In this document: piece by piece, positions 54,101 through 61,733 of the stretch
Layout of the letters: every line of letters starts with the position of its first letter
Position numbering within the stretch: position 1 is the first letter of the stretch
DNA from: Ophthalmolycus amberensis
Lineage: Eukaryota > Chordata > Actinopteri > Perciformes > Zoarcidae
Direction: 5' to 3'
Assembly (NCBI GenBank): GCA_024529925.1
Contig: JAFEUB010001017.1
Location: forward strand, 726,501 to 790,500
Length of the DNA stretch: 64,000 nucleotides
The notes under the pieces: generated by a model
Databases searched by the model: none
What the model saw: only the letters and a program-made list of their open reading frames with translations
What the model was told of the DNA's origin: nothing
Position numbers and translations under genes: made by a program

Positions 54101-57100
54101 CAAGCTGTGTAGCCATTAGACAGCAGAAATGGCCACACAAGGACCAAGGTACCTTTTTGGCTTCTTTTGCAATTCTTTGCAGAATCCAACGTGACCGGAT
54201 GCCTGTTTGAGCGCTCTTTTGCATGCTGCATACTTCAAATGAAAACCTTTGAATCACCTGAGCGCTGTTCTGAAACTCATCTTACTCTTGAAATGAAATA
54301 AAAGGCGAGCAGCTAAGTTGACTGAAGTTTATCTTGTTTTAGAAATCCAAAACCGGCGTCTGTATTAGCTGTTCACATCAGCTCTACGAAAGGTCTTACG
54401 TGTGATGTATGATCAAAAATATGTGCTCTAGTCACAGTCAGAGTCAGATAACAGGTTATCTCAGGGTAGGAAATTTACATATTTTTAGGGGGCAATTTTT
54501 GCCCCCACTGACTGAAATCCAGGGGCATTTAAAAAAATTGGGGGCACTTTTTGAAACTTGTGAAATAACATTTAACCTTTGTTCAAAATAATAAATATAG
54601 TTATTTAGGCTTACAGTATATGAGCAATTGTCATCAAATGGCAATAAGACAATTAGGCAGTAGTCTACAGATTCAAAGTGTTTTCTTAGATTTTTTTGTG
54701 TATTTTCCCTTTAACTCACGAGATGCAGGTAGCATGTTTTATACTTAATGTGAATATAATTCATTTAATCTAATTCCCATTATGCAACATGTATACTTTG
54801 TTGGCATCTTATTCTGAAAACCGGATATTCGTCTGAAGAAACCGGATGTCTCACGTTAATCTTTCCGCTAGCTTTCAAAGTCCTTCGCTCGCCCCCGATC
54901 TGCACCGTTTGAATGCGTTTACCGTGAATTTCAGCATATAGGTGCACTACAATGTAAGTGTCTGCCGAGTTGACTGCAGTCTCGCAGTCACAGGTCTGTT
55001 GAAGAAGCGCTCCATTTATTTATTTGTTTAGAAAGTTCGGTTCTTCACGCACACGCAACATCAGTCAAGGCGAAAATCAAAACCATTCTATAGCAACTGG
55101 ACCGGGTCATATAGGCTACGATGTTTTGACAAGTTCATTAAATTAGCATTATTATTAGAGGAAATTATGGGGGCATTTTTTGCCCCCCTCCTAGTGATAT
55201 CAGGGGCAAAATTATATTTCTTAGGGGCATTTTTGCCCTTTGCCCTCGTGTATTTCCGACGCTGGGTTATCTGTTCACAGTACTCCGCACATCAAAGCGC
55301 TCCATTCTGTCACAACTGTGATGAGAGATGGAGTTGTCAACTGGTGTTCATGCTTTGTTCGGACAATGACACAGCACAACGGCGGAATGAATGTGGGTTA
55401 GCGTCGCGGCCAAAAGACAAATGGAGGAGGCGGGTCCTCACCTGGGTAGACTGTCATGTTGTTCATCTCGTGCTTGGCGGTCCTGCATGTGATTCTGTCA
55501 TCGGACACAGTCTGGATTTCACAAGGCAGGCCTGAAGAAAAAAATAAATAAATCACGGGAACAGTGAAAATATTCTTATTATCTACTCATATCCTGTGTT
55601 ACTACCTCATTCATGTACCTTGGTCGCATTGATCCATTTCTTCCTTATTACAATTTGAATACAAACCTGGTGATGAATATTATGTGAAAAGGCTTTGTGT
55701 ACTGTCAGTTGATACTGTATAATCTGCATTCTATATCTGGTATACGTCTTTTGCGTCTCTGAGGTTTCACAAGATTATTGTTTCTACCGCACGACAACCC
55801 TGCTGTTTACTTCTGTTTGCGGTGAAAAGGATTATCACCATCGTACGACTTGAGGCCGCACCAACGGATCAGGTTTTGTTTTGGCTCAGATGCATCTATG
55901 CAACACTTTGCACCGCGTGACAACAATATCAGAAAAGTCGGCATGTTGTTGGAAACCGGCCACAGCTGATTACCTCCAACATGAACTCGTGCTGGCCGGT
56001 CAGTTTGGTCAAAGAAGCGGCCGTAGATGGTCAACAGGGTTCCGCCCATGACACTGCCCGCCGACGGCGAGACTCCTGTCACCTCTGAACAGGAGACACG
56101 ACACATTTCACTGTAGTAAGAATAAATACGACACAGGAAGTACTTTGTTGTGAACATCTTTGTGTGTATCGTACCTGCAAAGGTCTGAAACATGGAGAGC
56201 TTGCCCAAAGCTGAAACACCGAACAGCTTCTTGTCCGATAAACTCCTAAAGATATGAAAGAAATGAATCCATATTCTCACAGTTGTTCGTACAATAAAAT
56301 TGGTGTTGAGTAAAACAATCAATGGCCAAGAAGTCAAACTTAAGGAGCTGTTTCTATCTCAATATCCGCGCAGGTTGAATCAAACCTAGAGGTCTTTCTG
56401 AAACCATAAAGGTATTTCAATCTTAGCTGACGTGACAAAGAAAAGACTTTCTGTAACAATGCTTTACCTTCCAAATTCATCATCTAGAATGTAAGTCAAG
56501 TTGTGATGCCCTGTTGGAAATACAAGATAATTATTAAAGGACAGTTTATACAGTCTCAAAATGGACCTTTTTATTTTTTAAGGCGAGATCCAAACTCCAC
56601 ATGTATGTGTTTATTTCACTACTTTGTCTGCTTGCGTCTGTAGATTTCTCCTAAATTCACCAAAAATGACCATTAGATAATGCCTCATTTGCATATTTAA
56701 ACACAAGATATCAGAAGAAAAAATTATTTTCCGAATGTAAAAAACCAACTGGGTAAGTTTCATGGTGATATCTATTAGTACAAGTAGTGTCTCCCCTTAA
56801 ATATGATATGTATTCAGAGCGTCTGTAATCGAGAACAAAACCAGCTTACCGACGTACGTCCCCGTCATCTTGCAGCTCATGTGTCCCCACTGAGAAGACT
56901 CGGAGTCCAGTCGTAGGTTATATCTTCAGGAAATATTTGACAAACTTGTAACAGTGTTTAAATTGTTTCTTCCGTCAGTTTTATTTAACATAACCTTGTC
57001 ACAGTTCAGCTCCACACCCTCCTCACTCTACCTCACTCCCTCCTTCACCTGTTCACTCACCTGCCTCTGATCATTAATCAAGCCCCTATATAGACTCCTG

Positions 57101-60100
57101 CCTCCCAGACACACATTTGCCAGATTGTTCTTCGGTTTTCAATGCTAGACTCTCCAGCACGCTCTCACGGATTGATCTCCTGTTACCAACCCTGCCTGCC
57201 CCTGTTCGACCCGCCTTGCCTGACTCCCGGTGAACCCACCAGCCTTCTGATCCTGACTCTGTTTAACTCTGCCTGCTGTTTCTGGAAGTTTTTAATAAAA
57301 GCCAAAGATCCCTGGAATGTTGCGTGTTGCATTTGGGTCTCTATACAACCGGTTACAAACCTCATCCCACAAAAGACTTCTCGGCTGTGAGACCCGCCTA
57401 GACTTGAATGTGTGTGTTTGTTGTCCATAGAGTAGCAGTCTACATCTACTGCGGACAAACTACTTACAGTTCGTCTGACTCCGGTTTGAGCAGCTCGCAT
57501 GGCATCCCTCCCATGTAGGCTCTGCAACAAACGAGACTGTATTCACTGACCGCTCACTAGACGGGTGTCTAGTTTACATTTCAAAGTATACATCTTCATG
57601 TTTGAAAGGTAGTTGAGCAGATAAACTTCTTTTGTAACTTGTAAAACATGTGAGTTTTGGTTGGGATCATTTCCACTGTTTTTATTATGTGATTATGGTA
57701 TTTTAGCATCTACCGGTGGGTCACTCTGCCTTCTTTTATTCAACATTAACAGGATGCCACCATAAAGCGGCCGTAAAAAATGGCCCTTGTTTAAAGACTG
57801 GAGCGCTTGGGTGAGACAAAATGCTTTACTTTTTATTTTCATACCTCAGAAACCTGACGTTGAGGCCGTTGGAGCTCTTGTCGGTGTTGCTCCCGTACAC
57901 ATCGGTGAAGATCAGTCCTCGTATTGTCACCAAGCTGCCTGTGGGGGTTTTGGAGGTGGGTTTTAATATAAAGTTGAGTGGATGAACTCAGCCTGAGAAC
58001 TGTAGAAGTAAAGAACTGTGTACCTGGGGGCCCGCTGGCTGGATACAGAGAGTGTATAGTAGGCGTGCGATACCGAACAGACTGAGAAAAGTTGGAATGA
58101 AGGAAAAGAAAAAAACGTTAGGATCCGAAACATGACTGCAAAGTCAGTCAACTTGACCGTGAAGGGCGGGCTCCCTGTTGCGTCGGCTGCAAACTTACTT
58201 GGAAGCTGCATTGGTATGCTTTGAGCGCGCCTCTGCACACACTGGCATCAGGAATGGGAACACCGTCCACGCTGACTCGGGCCGTGTATTTACCATACGG
58301 CATGGCTCTGTGATGGACGGATGAGTCATTTTAGATATACATGCATGACGTATACTCACTTAAAAGCCGCCTTCAGCCTAGAAGCTACCTGGTGTAACAC
58401 GCGATCCGGCTGCCGTGCGTCGAGTCTCTCTCCACATCACAGGGGACTGACAGGGTGTCGGACACCAGGAGCACACGGTTGCCAAAATTGTCATCTTTTG
58501 GATTCAGCTGGAACTGATTCTCCTGGGAAAAACCTGCATACGGGTTCATGTAAAATGTTTGTTTGTTTTTTCTGGATAACAGAGTCAACAAGCAGAGGGG
58601 ATCCTAATCCGGAAAACATAAGACAGCATGCCCAGTGAGCACCAACCTGGATTTCATTGTTTATTTCTGGTTAAACTGGATGGAATTGGGTCTGAACATC
58701 TAAGACCTATTTTCTTTTCAACCAGCTAAAATGTGGTTACAATATCAACATGTCACAAAACACCAATTTGTTTTAAAATATTGATGGTTTGTTCAGTTGT
58801 TGGTTGAAAGACACGATATTGGTTACTTTGAACGTATTATCCAAAGTCGTATTACGCTGGTCGGTGAAATATGGTCGACACAAAGACGTGATTTCAACGC
58901 ATTTAATGTTTCATATAAAATGTCATACATATGGAACTATAGACTGTATGCTGTCAACAAGAAGCTCCCAGGACATAGTAATGAGAGCAGAGTACATTCT
59001 GTATGTTCATGTAAAAAACGAGTGTTTACTGCTGGAACACGCATGCGCAGGGAATTAGGCTCAGGGATCTTCTCCAACTTTGAAACATGCACTGTCTCTG
59101 GAAACTCGGCACGGGATTTGAGGAGCAAAGTGAACGAGCTGATGGAATAAATGTGAGGCTTCATGCTAACGACATACTCTAAGTACTTGAACTACTGGAT
59201 TACAATATTGCAAACCAAAACATGCATAATTAGTATCATTTTATGCTCACCAAGCTGCTAGCTTGTAGTGTTGGCATGTTAGCTTGTAGCTACAGCAGCA
59301 TAGATGAACAGTAAACAAACGTGTGTTAGTTAATGTTGAAGACTTATGGACTGTCACTGTAGCCCAACGTTATTAGAGTATTTCGGACATTTTACATGTA
59401 AAATACACGACGGACAGAGAGTGGGGCTGTACAGTTTAAATGGGGAGGACGTGAGTAAAACAAAGTAATGTACAAATAAGAAGATGGTCAAAATATTGTT
59501 GTTTGGAGTTACAGCAATATACAAACATAAAGTATGATACTGTGTAATTTCCAAATCAGCAGCTTTCCGTTAAAGACTAGTCTCCAGTGAAAAGACGTTC
59601 AAAACTGGTCTAAAAGTGAAAATGTTTTTCTAATACTTTTATTTGCAGATGTCCACTGTGAAAATATGGCAGACCTTCTGAAACCGGCTCCTGTCTTCTC
59701 CGACTTTTATAGAAGGAAATGGAGATTGTGGTTGTATATAAAGAACATTGTTTGTTATATTTATATTGTTGCTTAATAAATACAAATTAATTGTTGTCTG
59801 TCACTTGGTCTTTGTCCTGTAACAGGACCTTTATTTTTTCCTCACAGTGGCGGAAACGGGCTTCCATAGTAACGTCTCTTACCGCTTCCTGTAATCATGA
59901 GTCTTGTTGCTCCATTTGAGCTGCCTCGATGTGGAGTTACGTAGTCAACACGTTGAGCACCTGAAATACACATTAAATAATATAATTATATTTATTAATG
60001 ATACATAGTACCCCCCCCCCCTCCCCCCTTTCAGTGTAGTGGGCGAGCAGTGGCAGTTAAGAAAAAATGTCCGCATCTAAAAAGGCGCTAACAAGACCGA

Positions 60101-60232
60101 CGGAACTCCATTTTAAAAAAAAAAAAGCAAATTTTATGAACTTCCATAAATATGGTACTTTGTGACCGGTTACTCACTGCAGCAGCACCAGAAGGCGAGG
60201 ATGAAAGCCACCGTCTTCATCTGGGAATACAT
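12538..60232 (-). CDS. pkhd1l1: Fibrocystin-L (polycystic kidney and hepatic disease 1-like 1), complete, 76 coding exons
   Basis: The spliced reading frame is 12609 nt, or 4202 residues, close to the 4243 of human PKHD1L1. The protein is a giant single-pass surface receptor-like molecule. In vertebrates it is known as a stereocilia-coat component of inner-ear hair cells, and it is also expressed by immune cells. Domain order matches the family: signal peptide, 14 IPT/TIG domains in two clusters with a PA14 domain after the third, two G8 domains each followed by parallel beta-helix repeats, and a C-terminal hydrophobic anchor. Every exon I chose joins its neighbours in phase, with no stop and no frameshift, so the gene looks intact. 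Exon coordinates are in the block entries below. The start at 60232 was chosen for the hydrophobic leader MYSQMKTVAFILAFWCCC. Some fish have tandem pkhd1l1 copies; only one is seen here. Introns carry several mobile elements. Confidence 0.97.
14228..14245 (-). other. pkhd1l1: Furin-type cleavage motif in fibrocystin-L
   Basis: Six codons read R-R-R-K-R-S at residues 3948-3953 in exon 72. Mammalian PKHD1L1 has a similar LRRKRS at the aligned place, so the motif is conserved across vertebrates. Cleavage here would separate most of the ectodomain from the last 250 residues. Confidence 0.75.
17128..21335 (-). CDS. pkhd1l1: pkhd1l1 exons 59-66: parallel beta-helix region 2
   Basis: Exons: 21232-21335, 20336-20462, 18594-18715, 18412-18502, 18151-18299, 17869-17991, 17659-17770, 17128-17244, coding residues 3260-3575. 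Beta-helix coils: VEFFRSGQEGWTDYTDPRYS, GCAFHDGFSPAIGVFGTEG, VLQHNIVAGYERVAYRIDGE and WIHNEAHGGLFGVYLNKDG. Exon 59 ends within 15 bases of a long TG microsatellite. The donor of exon 61 is GTCCGA, a poor match but the only one that restores frame and homology. Confidence 0.94.
18930..19110 (-). repeat. tRNA-derived SINE-like element
   Basis: On the minus strand there is GGTTCAATCCC, a match to the tRNA B box. It is followed by phrases such as 'gtgtacctgagcgatacactgaaccccc' and 'cagcccactgctccc', which I recognise from a widespread teleost SINE. It sits in the intron between pkhd1l1 exons 60 and 61. The rest of that intron (19111-20335) holds no feature I can name. Confidence 0.65.
20971..21220. 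repeat. Long compound (TG)n/(TATG)n microsatellite
   Basis: About 250 bases of TG interspersed with TATG units. It ends about 11 bases from the splice donor of pkhd1l1 exon 59 (GT at 21230-21231) and so occupies the first 260 bases of that intron. Confidence 0.95.
21631..23602 (-). mobile_element. Solo-LTR-like element, copy A (1972 bp)
   Basis: The element starts TGTTGGGAAC and ends GACCCCAACA, so it has TG...CA ends in a short inverted repeat. It is flanked by a 4-bp duplication CAGA (21627-21630 and 23603-23606). No coding region is seen inside. A diverged copy lies in reverse orientation at 44209-47228. On the strand that carries an AATAAA about 330 bases before the end, copy A reads on the minus strand. 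It sits in the pkhd1l1 intron between exons 58 and 59. It could also be a non-autonomous element rather than a true solo LTR. Confidence 0.8.
23950..27321 (-). CDS. pkhd1l1: pkhd1l1 exons 52-58: second G8 domain
   Basis: Exons: 27150-27321, 26436-26524, 26146-26309, 25773-25902, 25253-25371, 24474-24603, 23950-24123, coding residues 2934-3260. G8 phrases: FWKSSPENNFTAPTEGSDVV, KLTVIGVLEIPD, GGRLIAGWDNEPFRGQLHIK, GSKVLGVFGTLELYGQPR. Exon 58 gives SYTLAADVGLVTRNIKIIGE, which enters the second beta-helix. Exon 57 must end at GTCAGT inside the sequence for LTHTHIG; reading further leads into intron sequence without homology. Confidence 0.93.
24720..25175. repeat. Miniature inverted-repeat-like element
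   Basis: Two arms, gtttggagaaacagac at about 24769 and gtctgtttctccaaac at about 25112, are exact inverted copies. The outer ends (about 24725 and 25165) also resemble each other in inverted form. It lies in the intron between exons 56 and 57. No target duplication could be fixed. Confidence 0.55.
27505..27710 (+). repeat. Teleost dispersed repeat ('aaaggagatatattatgctcat' type)
   Basis: The sequence 'taaaggagatatattatgct' with 'cattttcaggttcttacatg' and 'ttttctcatactctctgaat' is a common fish repeat phrase. It lies in the intron between exons 51 and 52. It has no coding content. Confidence 0.6.
27852..32226 (-). CDS. pkhd1l1: pkhd1l1 exons 47-51: parallel beta-helix (PbH1) region 1
   Basis: Exons: 32090-32226, 30942-31971, 30378-30569, 28128-28279, 27852-28011, coding residues 2377-2934. 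Exon 48 is 1030 nt. It carries right-handed parallel beta-helix repeats, seen as short coils such as SYVRGCSIHRTFNRAVTIHN, LVEHNVIYDIMGGAFFIEDG and NNIIRHNVAAGGTHFGFWYR. This fold, next to a G8 domain, is the arrangement also found in the hyaluronan-degrading CEMIP/TMEM2 proteins; no catalysis is established for fibrocystin-L. The hAT-like element with a minisatellite lies in the intron between exons 49 and 50. Confidence 0.95.
29217..29953. mobile_element. hAT-like miniature element with internal minisatellite (737 bp)
   Basis: The ends are CAGGGGTCTCAAACTC and its inverted complement GAGTTTGAGACCCCTG. An exact 8-bp target duplication ACATAGAG flanks it (29209-29216 and 29954-29961), which is the hAT hallmark. 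There is no transposase. The centre (about 29405-29800) is a tandem array described separately. It lies in the intron between pkhd1l1 exons 49 and 50. Confidence 0.9.
29405..29800. repeat. 21-bp minisatellite, about 18 units
   Basis: The unit is tctcataattttgactttcaa with variants tctcatctttttgac and gactgtcaa. Because 21 is a multiple of three, open frames run through it on both strands; they are artefacts. Units to the right (after about 29680) are more diverged. Confidence 0.92.
32387..34444 (-). CDS. pkhd1l1: pkhd1l1 exons 43-46: first G8 domain
   Basis: Exons: 34288-34444, 33443-33652, 32932-33061, 32387-32628, coding residues 2131-2377. G8 domains are all-beta modules with eight conserved glycines, shared with CEMIP/TMEM2 and fibrocystin. 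Visible parts: GQTILLDTSTPVLKMLLIQ, GGALVFDEADIELQAENILI, HGNLRSPEIPVYGAKTLGV and GVLDLHG. Exon 45-46 continues with VTWKAGDEIVIVSTGH and the LTLTEPL-type strand that leads into the beta-helix. Confidence 0.95.
33350..33425 (-). repeat. Fragment of the AGCTTAGCATAAAG repeat family
   Basis: The phrase 'gtgctaagctaagctaactg' followed by 'tgtagtttcatatttagctg' is the inverted right arm of the family seen at 8960-9390. It reaches the donor side of pkhd1l1 exon 44 (33443). Confidence 0.6.
33905..34185 (+). repeat. Dispersed repeat with 'gcttatcctgttcagggtcgcg' head
   Basis: It starts 'ttatctttcaccgcttatcc' and 'agggtcgcgtgggtgctgga', has 'caatcccagctgacatttga', and ends 'agtgctagccactacaccac' and 'cgtgcagccc'. 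This is the typical layout of a very common teleost interspersed repeat. It lies in the intron between exons 43 and 44. Confidence 0.65.
34543..38224 (-). CDS. pkhd1l1: pkhd1l1 exons 37-42: IPT/TIG domains 8-14
   Basis: Exons: 38019-38224, 36913-37885, 36502-36750, 36205-36354, 35511-35685, 34543-34699, coding residues 1494-2130. Exon 38 is 973 nt and contains three complete IPT domains plus parts of two more. Cores: YHQVIHIEGTAFS, HTRLLVRGSGFSGG, PTTVTIAGSGFG, GGTPLVFTGNGF, GATVTLTGSGFG, GGALLSVEGSGF and GGTRLTITGSGF. The total of 14 IPT domains equals the number given for human fibrocystin-L. Confidence 0.94.
34700..35510. other. AT-rich intron between exons 41 and 42, no feature
   Basis: A low-complexity intron dominated by A and T, with many 'tataat' runs. 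I see neither gene nor recognisable mobile element in it. Confidence 0.6.
38837..40329 (-). CDS. pkhd1l1: pkhd1l1 exons 34-36: cupredoxin-like segment between IPT 7 and IPT 8
   Basis: Exons: 40225-40329, 39760-39945, 38837-39010, coding residues 1339-1494. Exon 35 reads GYAWNPAPLTVFVGDTVLWR and exon 36 has FSYRFTAPGVYYYSSGY. This is the pattern of a cupredoxin (plastocyanin-like) beta sandwich, where a VxVGDTVxW strand is followed by a final FTxPGxYYY strand. The usual copper ligands (a Cys and His near the last strand) are not apparent, so it is probably structural. The same arrangement occurs in mammalian PKHD1L1. Confidence 0.9.
39430..39640 (+). repeat. Teleost dispersed repeat ('tatttgacggggacagtgcac' type)
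   Basis: The stretch reads 'tttatttgacggggacagtg', followed by 'cacagcttcttagccgtacc'. This resembles a short repeat frequent in fish genomes. It lies in the intron between exons 35 and 36. Confidence 0.5.
40595..43758 (-). CDS. pkhd1l1: pkhd1l1 exons 27-33: IPT/TIG domains 4-7
   Basis: Exons: 43653-43758, 43248-43343, 42972-43136, 42727-42848, 42331-42463, 41262-41454, 40595-40737, coding residues 1020-1339. IPT cores: VGTLLTVTGTDFS (exon 28), GDTLLTVTGFGFS (exon 30), HEVLTIQGSNLGG (exon 32) and GGTMLTVSGSGFS (exon 33). The first exon begins VEVYINGIPSKCSGDCGYEW, a phrase almost identical to the mammalian protein. For exon 28 the acceptor just before TGGGG is needed; one 15 bases upstream would give a stop. 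Confidence 0.92.
44209..47228 (+). mobile_element. Solo-LTR-like element, copy B, with a nested LINE (3020 bp)
   Basis: This copy starts TGTTGGGGTC and ends TTCCCAACA, flanked by an exact 4-bp duplication CCAT (44205-44208 and 47229-47232). It is the reverse complement relative of copy A at 21631-23602. Removing the LINE (45639-46736) and one LINE duplication leaves 1916 bp, close to copy A. A TTATAAG near 44392 and an AATAAA near 46898 are placed as expected for a promoter and poly(A) signal on the plus strand. It lies in the intron between pkhd1l1 exons 26 and 27. Confidence 0.8.
45639..46736 (-). mobile_element. 5'-truncated L2/CR1-like LINE, 3' end
   Basis: On the minus strand the element keeps the last third of a reverse transcriptase: the catalytic phrase KFSDDSAIVG, then SKTKELVVDFRRGKRPPPTP and YKYLGVHLNNKLDW, ending SFLPAAVRLHNKLLS before a stop at about 45973. 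The 3' end is a short (ATCTT)n tail. A 6-bp duplication ATACAT (45633-45638 and 46737-46742) flanks it. Most of ORF2 and the endonuclease are missing, so it cannot move by itself. The motif style is that of abundant teleost L2/CR1-clade elements. Confidence 0.88.
47512..52248 (-). CDS. pkhd1l1: pkhd1l1 exons 16-26: linker region between PA14 and IPT cluster 2
   Basis: Exons: 52113-52248, 51548-51691, 51291-51445, 50998-51108, 50626-50775, 50358-50479, 50114-50271, 49793-49962, 48415-48547, 48097-48251, 47512-47634, coding residues 501-1019. No named domain is obvious, but the phrases NEVQKVTV (exon 15/16 region), LWTIKPDTVQVT, QTFTLLWGGIPTKP, AFCGLWSLKNAEVLF and LCFAYKGML follow the mammalian order. 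Two donors are weak: GTCAGT after exon 21 and GTCACA after exon 25. Both were chosen because they restore phase and homology. Confidence 0.88.
52700..52860. repeat. Short copy of the AGCTTAGCATAAAG family forming a hairpin
   Basis: After 'tagtttgacattttgggaaa', arms agcttagcataaagact (52754-52770) and ggtctttatgctaagcta (52822-52839) are inverted complements about 50 bases apart. It lies in the intron between exons 15 and 16. Confidence 0.7.
52953..53674 (-). CDS. pkhd1l1: pkhd1l1 exons 13-15: PA14 domain
   Basis: Exons: 53409-53674, 53219-53310, 52953-53112, coding residues 328-500. Motifs of a PA14 carbohydrate-binding-type beta barrel are visible: GFFVPPASANYTMYLHCDDR, then LYLSNSS and KVAYQT, then YYMEILHQQ and VNVALFQ. 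In exon 14 an internal GTATGT after KVAYQTR looks like a donor, but reading through keeps a frame that aligns with the family (SQKSAVLPLKQGN), so I kept one exon. Confidence 0.92.
54462..55264. mobile_element. hAT-like non-autonomous element (803 bp)
   Basis: The left end is CAGGGTAGGAAATTTACA; the right end, read inverted, is CAGCGTCGGAAATACACG, so the terminal repeats are imperfect. An exact 8-bp duplication GGTTATCT (54454-54461 and 55265-55272) flanks it. Subterminal blocks carry inverted runs of 'gggggcatttttgcccc' type. No transposase is seen. It lies in the intron between pkhd1l1 exons 12 and 13. Confidence 0.87.
55442..60232 (-). CDS. pkhd1l1: pkhd1l1 exons 1-12: signal peptide and IPT/TIG domains 1-3
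   Basis: Exons: 60178-60232, 59883-59960, 58389-58533, 58199-58307, 58024-58081, 57845-57938, 57468-57521, 56850-56923, 56468-56510, 56175-56245, 55974-56084, 55442-55531. They code for residues 1-328. The leader occupies about residues 1-19. IPT cores are visible as TRLMITGSGFS (exon 2/3), GSLVTIRGLIFTD (exon 6) and GGTLLTIYGRFFDQ (exon 11); IPT domains are immunoglobulin-like folds found in plexins and transcription factors. Exon 9 is only 43 nt. The phrases VYGSN and YMGGMPCELL match the mammalian protein closely, supporting the exon choice. Confidence 0.93.
56997..57357 (+). mobile_element. Solo LTR (361 bp)
   Basis: It starts TGTCACAGTTCAGC and ends ACCGGTTACA, flanked by an exact 5-bp duplication AACCT (56992-56996 and 57358-57362). 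A TATA box (ctatatag near 57086) and an AATAAA (near 57294) stand in the U3-R-U5 order expected of an LTR. There are no internal retroelement genes. It lies in the intron between exons 7 and 8, antisense to pkhd1l1. Confidence 0.88.
58534..59882. other. pkhd1l1: Intron between exons 2 and 3, no feature recognised
   Basis: No open frame resembling a known protein and no repeat with clear ends was found. A short stretch with 'gctagcttgtagtgttggca' and 'tgttagcttgtagctacagc' near 59260 hints at an old repeat. Confidence 0.4.
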
Positions 60233-60719
60233 CGCGGAGATTTCCGAGGTATCACGGCTGCTTCACCCGCAGTGTGCTATGGTGTCGCCCTTAGTTACGT
60301 TTAACACCAAAAGTACCGTTATAGTCGGTACAGGCCTCCACGTGAGGCAGAACTGGCCGTATTTCAAGGCTCTTTTGAAAAATACATTTGATGAGTAACA
60401 GGGAAGTGAAACTCCCCAGAACACGCCCAAAGTGTTCATACACACTCAGAAAAATGAATCATGGCATAGTTTATCATTAAGTATTTGAAACCATTTTATT
60501 TAAATACTTATATTTTTAAAATATAACTATTCAAGTTCCTTAAAATCAGCAGAAATCAGTTAATTGTGAATACAATTAAATTGAAACAGTTAAAACGTAT
60601 GTATATGGTATGAATATGCTTTGCCGGGAAACATTCAAGATTGGTTCAGAAGCGGAAGTGACTCAGGACTTCAGTCGGCCATCTAACCTCAGCGCAACCT
60701 GCAGCCTGGATTGTAACAG
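60233..60719 (+). promoter_or_regulatory. Divergent interval and non-coding first exon of the right-hand gene
   Basis: The 5' end of pkhd1l1 (minus) and a probable plus-strand gene face away from each other here. The sequence gcggaagtg at 60652-60660 fits an ETS-factor site typical of broadly expressed promoters, followed by TGACTCA (60659-60665). A likely untranslated exon ends with CAG at 60719 before a GTAAAT donor. Roughly 400 bases lie between the two genes. The exon start is not defined by sequence alone. Confidence 0.45.
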
Positions 60720-61302
60720 GTAAATTACATCTGCTCTCATCTGATATAATCTTCCTGTTAGTGTATGCACATGTTTTATGAGTGCAGTTGATATTGTGTC
60801 ACACCATTATTGATACATTGAGTGTCAAATCCGTTAATTCTAACATTGCAAACATTTTAGTCCCGTGAGCTAGCTAGCTTACTTGCACGTGTTGTAATAC
60901 GTATATCAACTAACGTTTTACATTAGCCAACATCCGACGTATTACTAATTAAAACGATTCAGTCATTAAAATTAGGCGAGGGACTTTTGCGCAAACGGGG
61001 CTATAACGTTAAACGGCACTTTATTAAAACGGACACTTAACGTTAAATGTTAACGGCTAACTGTTAGGTTAACACCAATTATACAGCCCACAGTTACTCT
61101 GAAATGGAGACATAGAAATGCTTTGTGTGTCGCCGAAATTGGTAACGGAGCTAACTTGTAGACTGATATTCGAGTGATAACGTGTTTTACGTGTCCTGCT
61201 GTACATCTTGTCTGACTTTCGGTCAGGTTGAGGTTTTTAGTTGACGTATAACATGTAACGTAAGGGTAAGTAACATCCCATAACTGTAACGTTATATTTC
61301 TC

Positions 61303-61651
61303 TGCTACCCGACGGGTCTGGGGAGCACAATGACGCCAGCACACGGTTGAATGACGGTTTCAAATGGTCTTTATTGTCATACACTCTGACTGGGCTTGGC
61401 CGTGTGCTCTCCTGCCTTGCCTCCGAGCACACGCCGCGGGAGTTTTCCGTGAGCCACCGTCCTGTCCGTCACAGCACTGTCGCTCGTCCCGACCTGCCTC
61501 CGTCGCGACTGTGTGATTAAATACAGCTGAGAGTGAGACAATCAGGATTCGTTTCAGCTGCGCCTAATTAAGTCCCTTCCCGGCACCGTTCCCCGAACCA
61601 CTCCCACACTTCGCCCCCTCCACAGCAGAGCCACCCACGCCCGCCACCACA
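61303..61651 (-). mobile_element. Probable solo LTR (349 bp)
   Basis: On the minus strand the sequence starts TGTGGTGGCGGGCG and ends CGTCGGGTAGCA. It carries a TATTTAA box (plus 61517-61523) and AATAAA (plus 61370-61375) in U3-R-U5 order. The flanks are ttctc and tactc, a 5-bp duplication with one mismatch. It lies in the first intron of the right-hand gene. Confidence 0.65.
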
Positions 61652-61733
61652 TACTCTTTCTGACGGGACGTACCTTCCAGATTTTCCTTTTAGTTACCAT
61701 CATTACAAATATTTTTAGCCCATTTTATTGCAG

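Noticed and set aside
55167..55535. A 122-codon plus-strand open frame
   Set aside because: It spans the right end of the hAT-like element and the antisense of pkhd1l1 exon 12.
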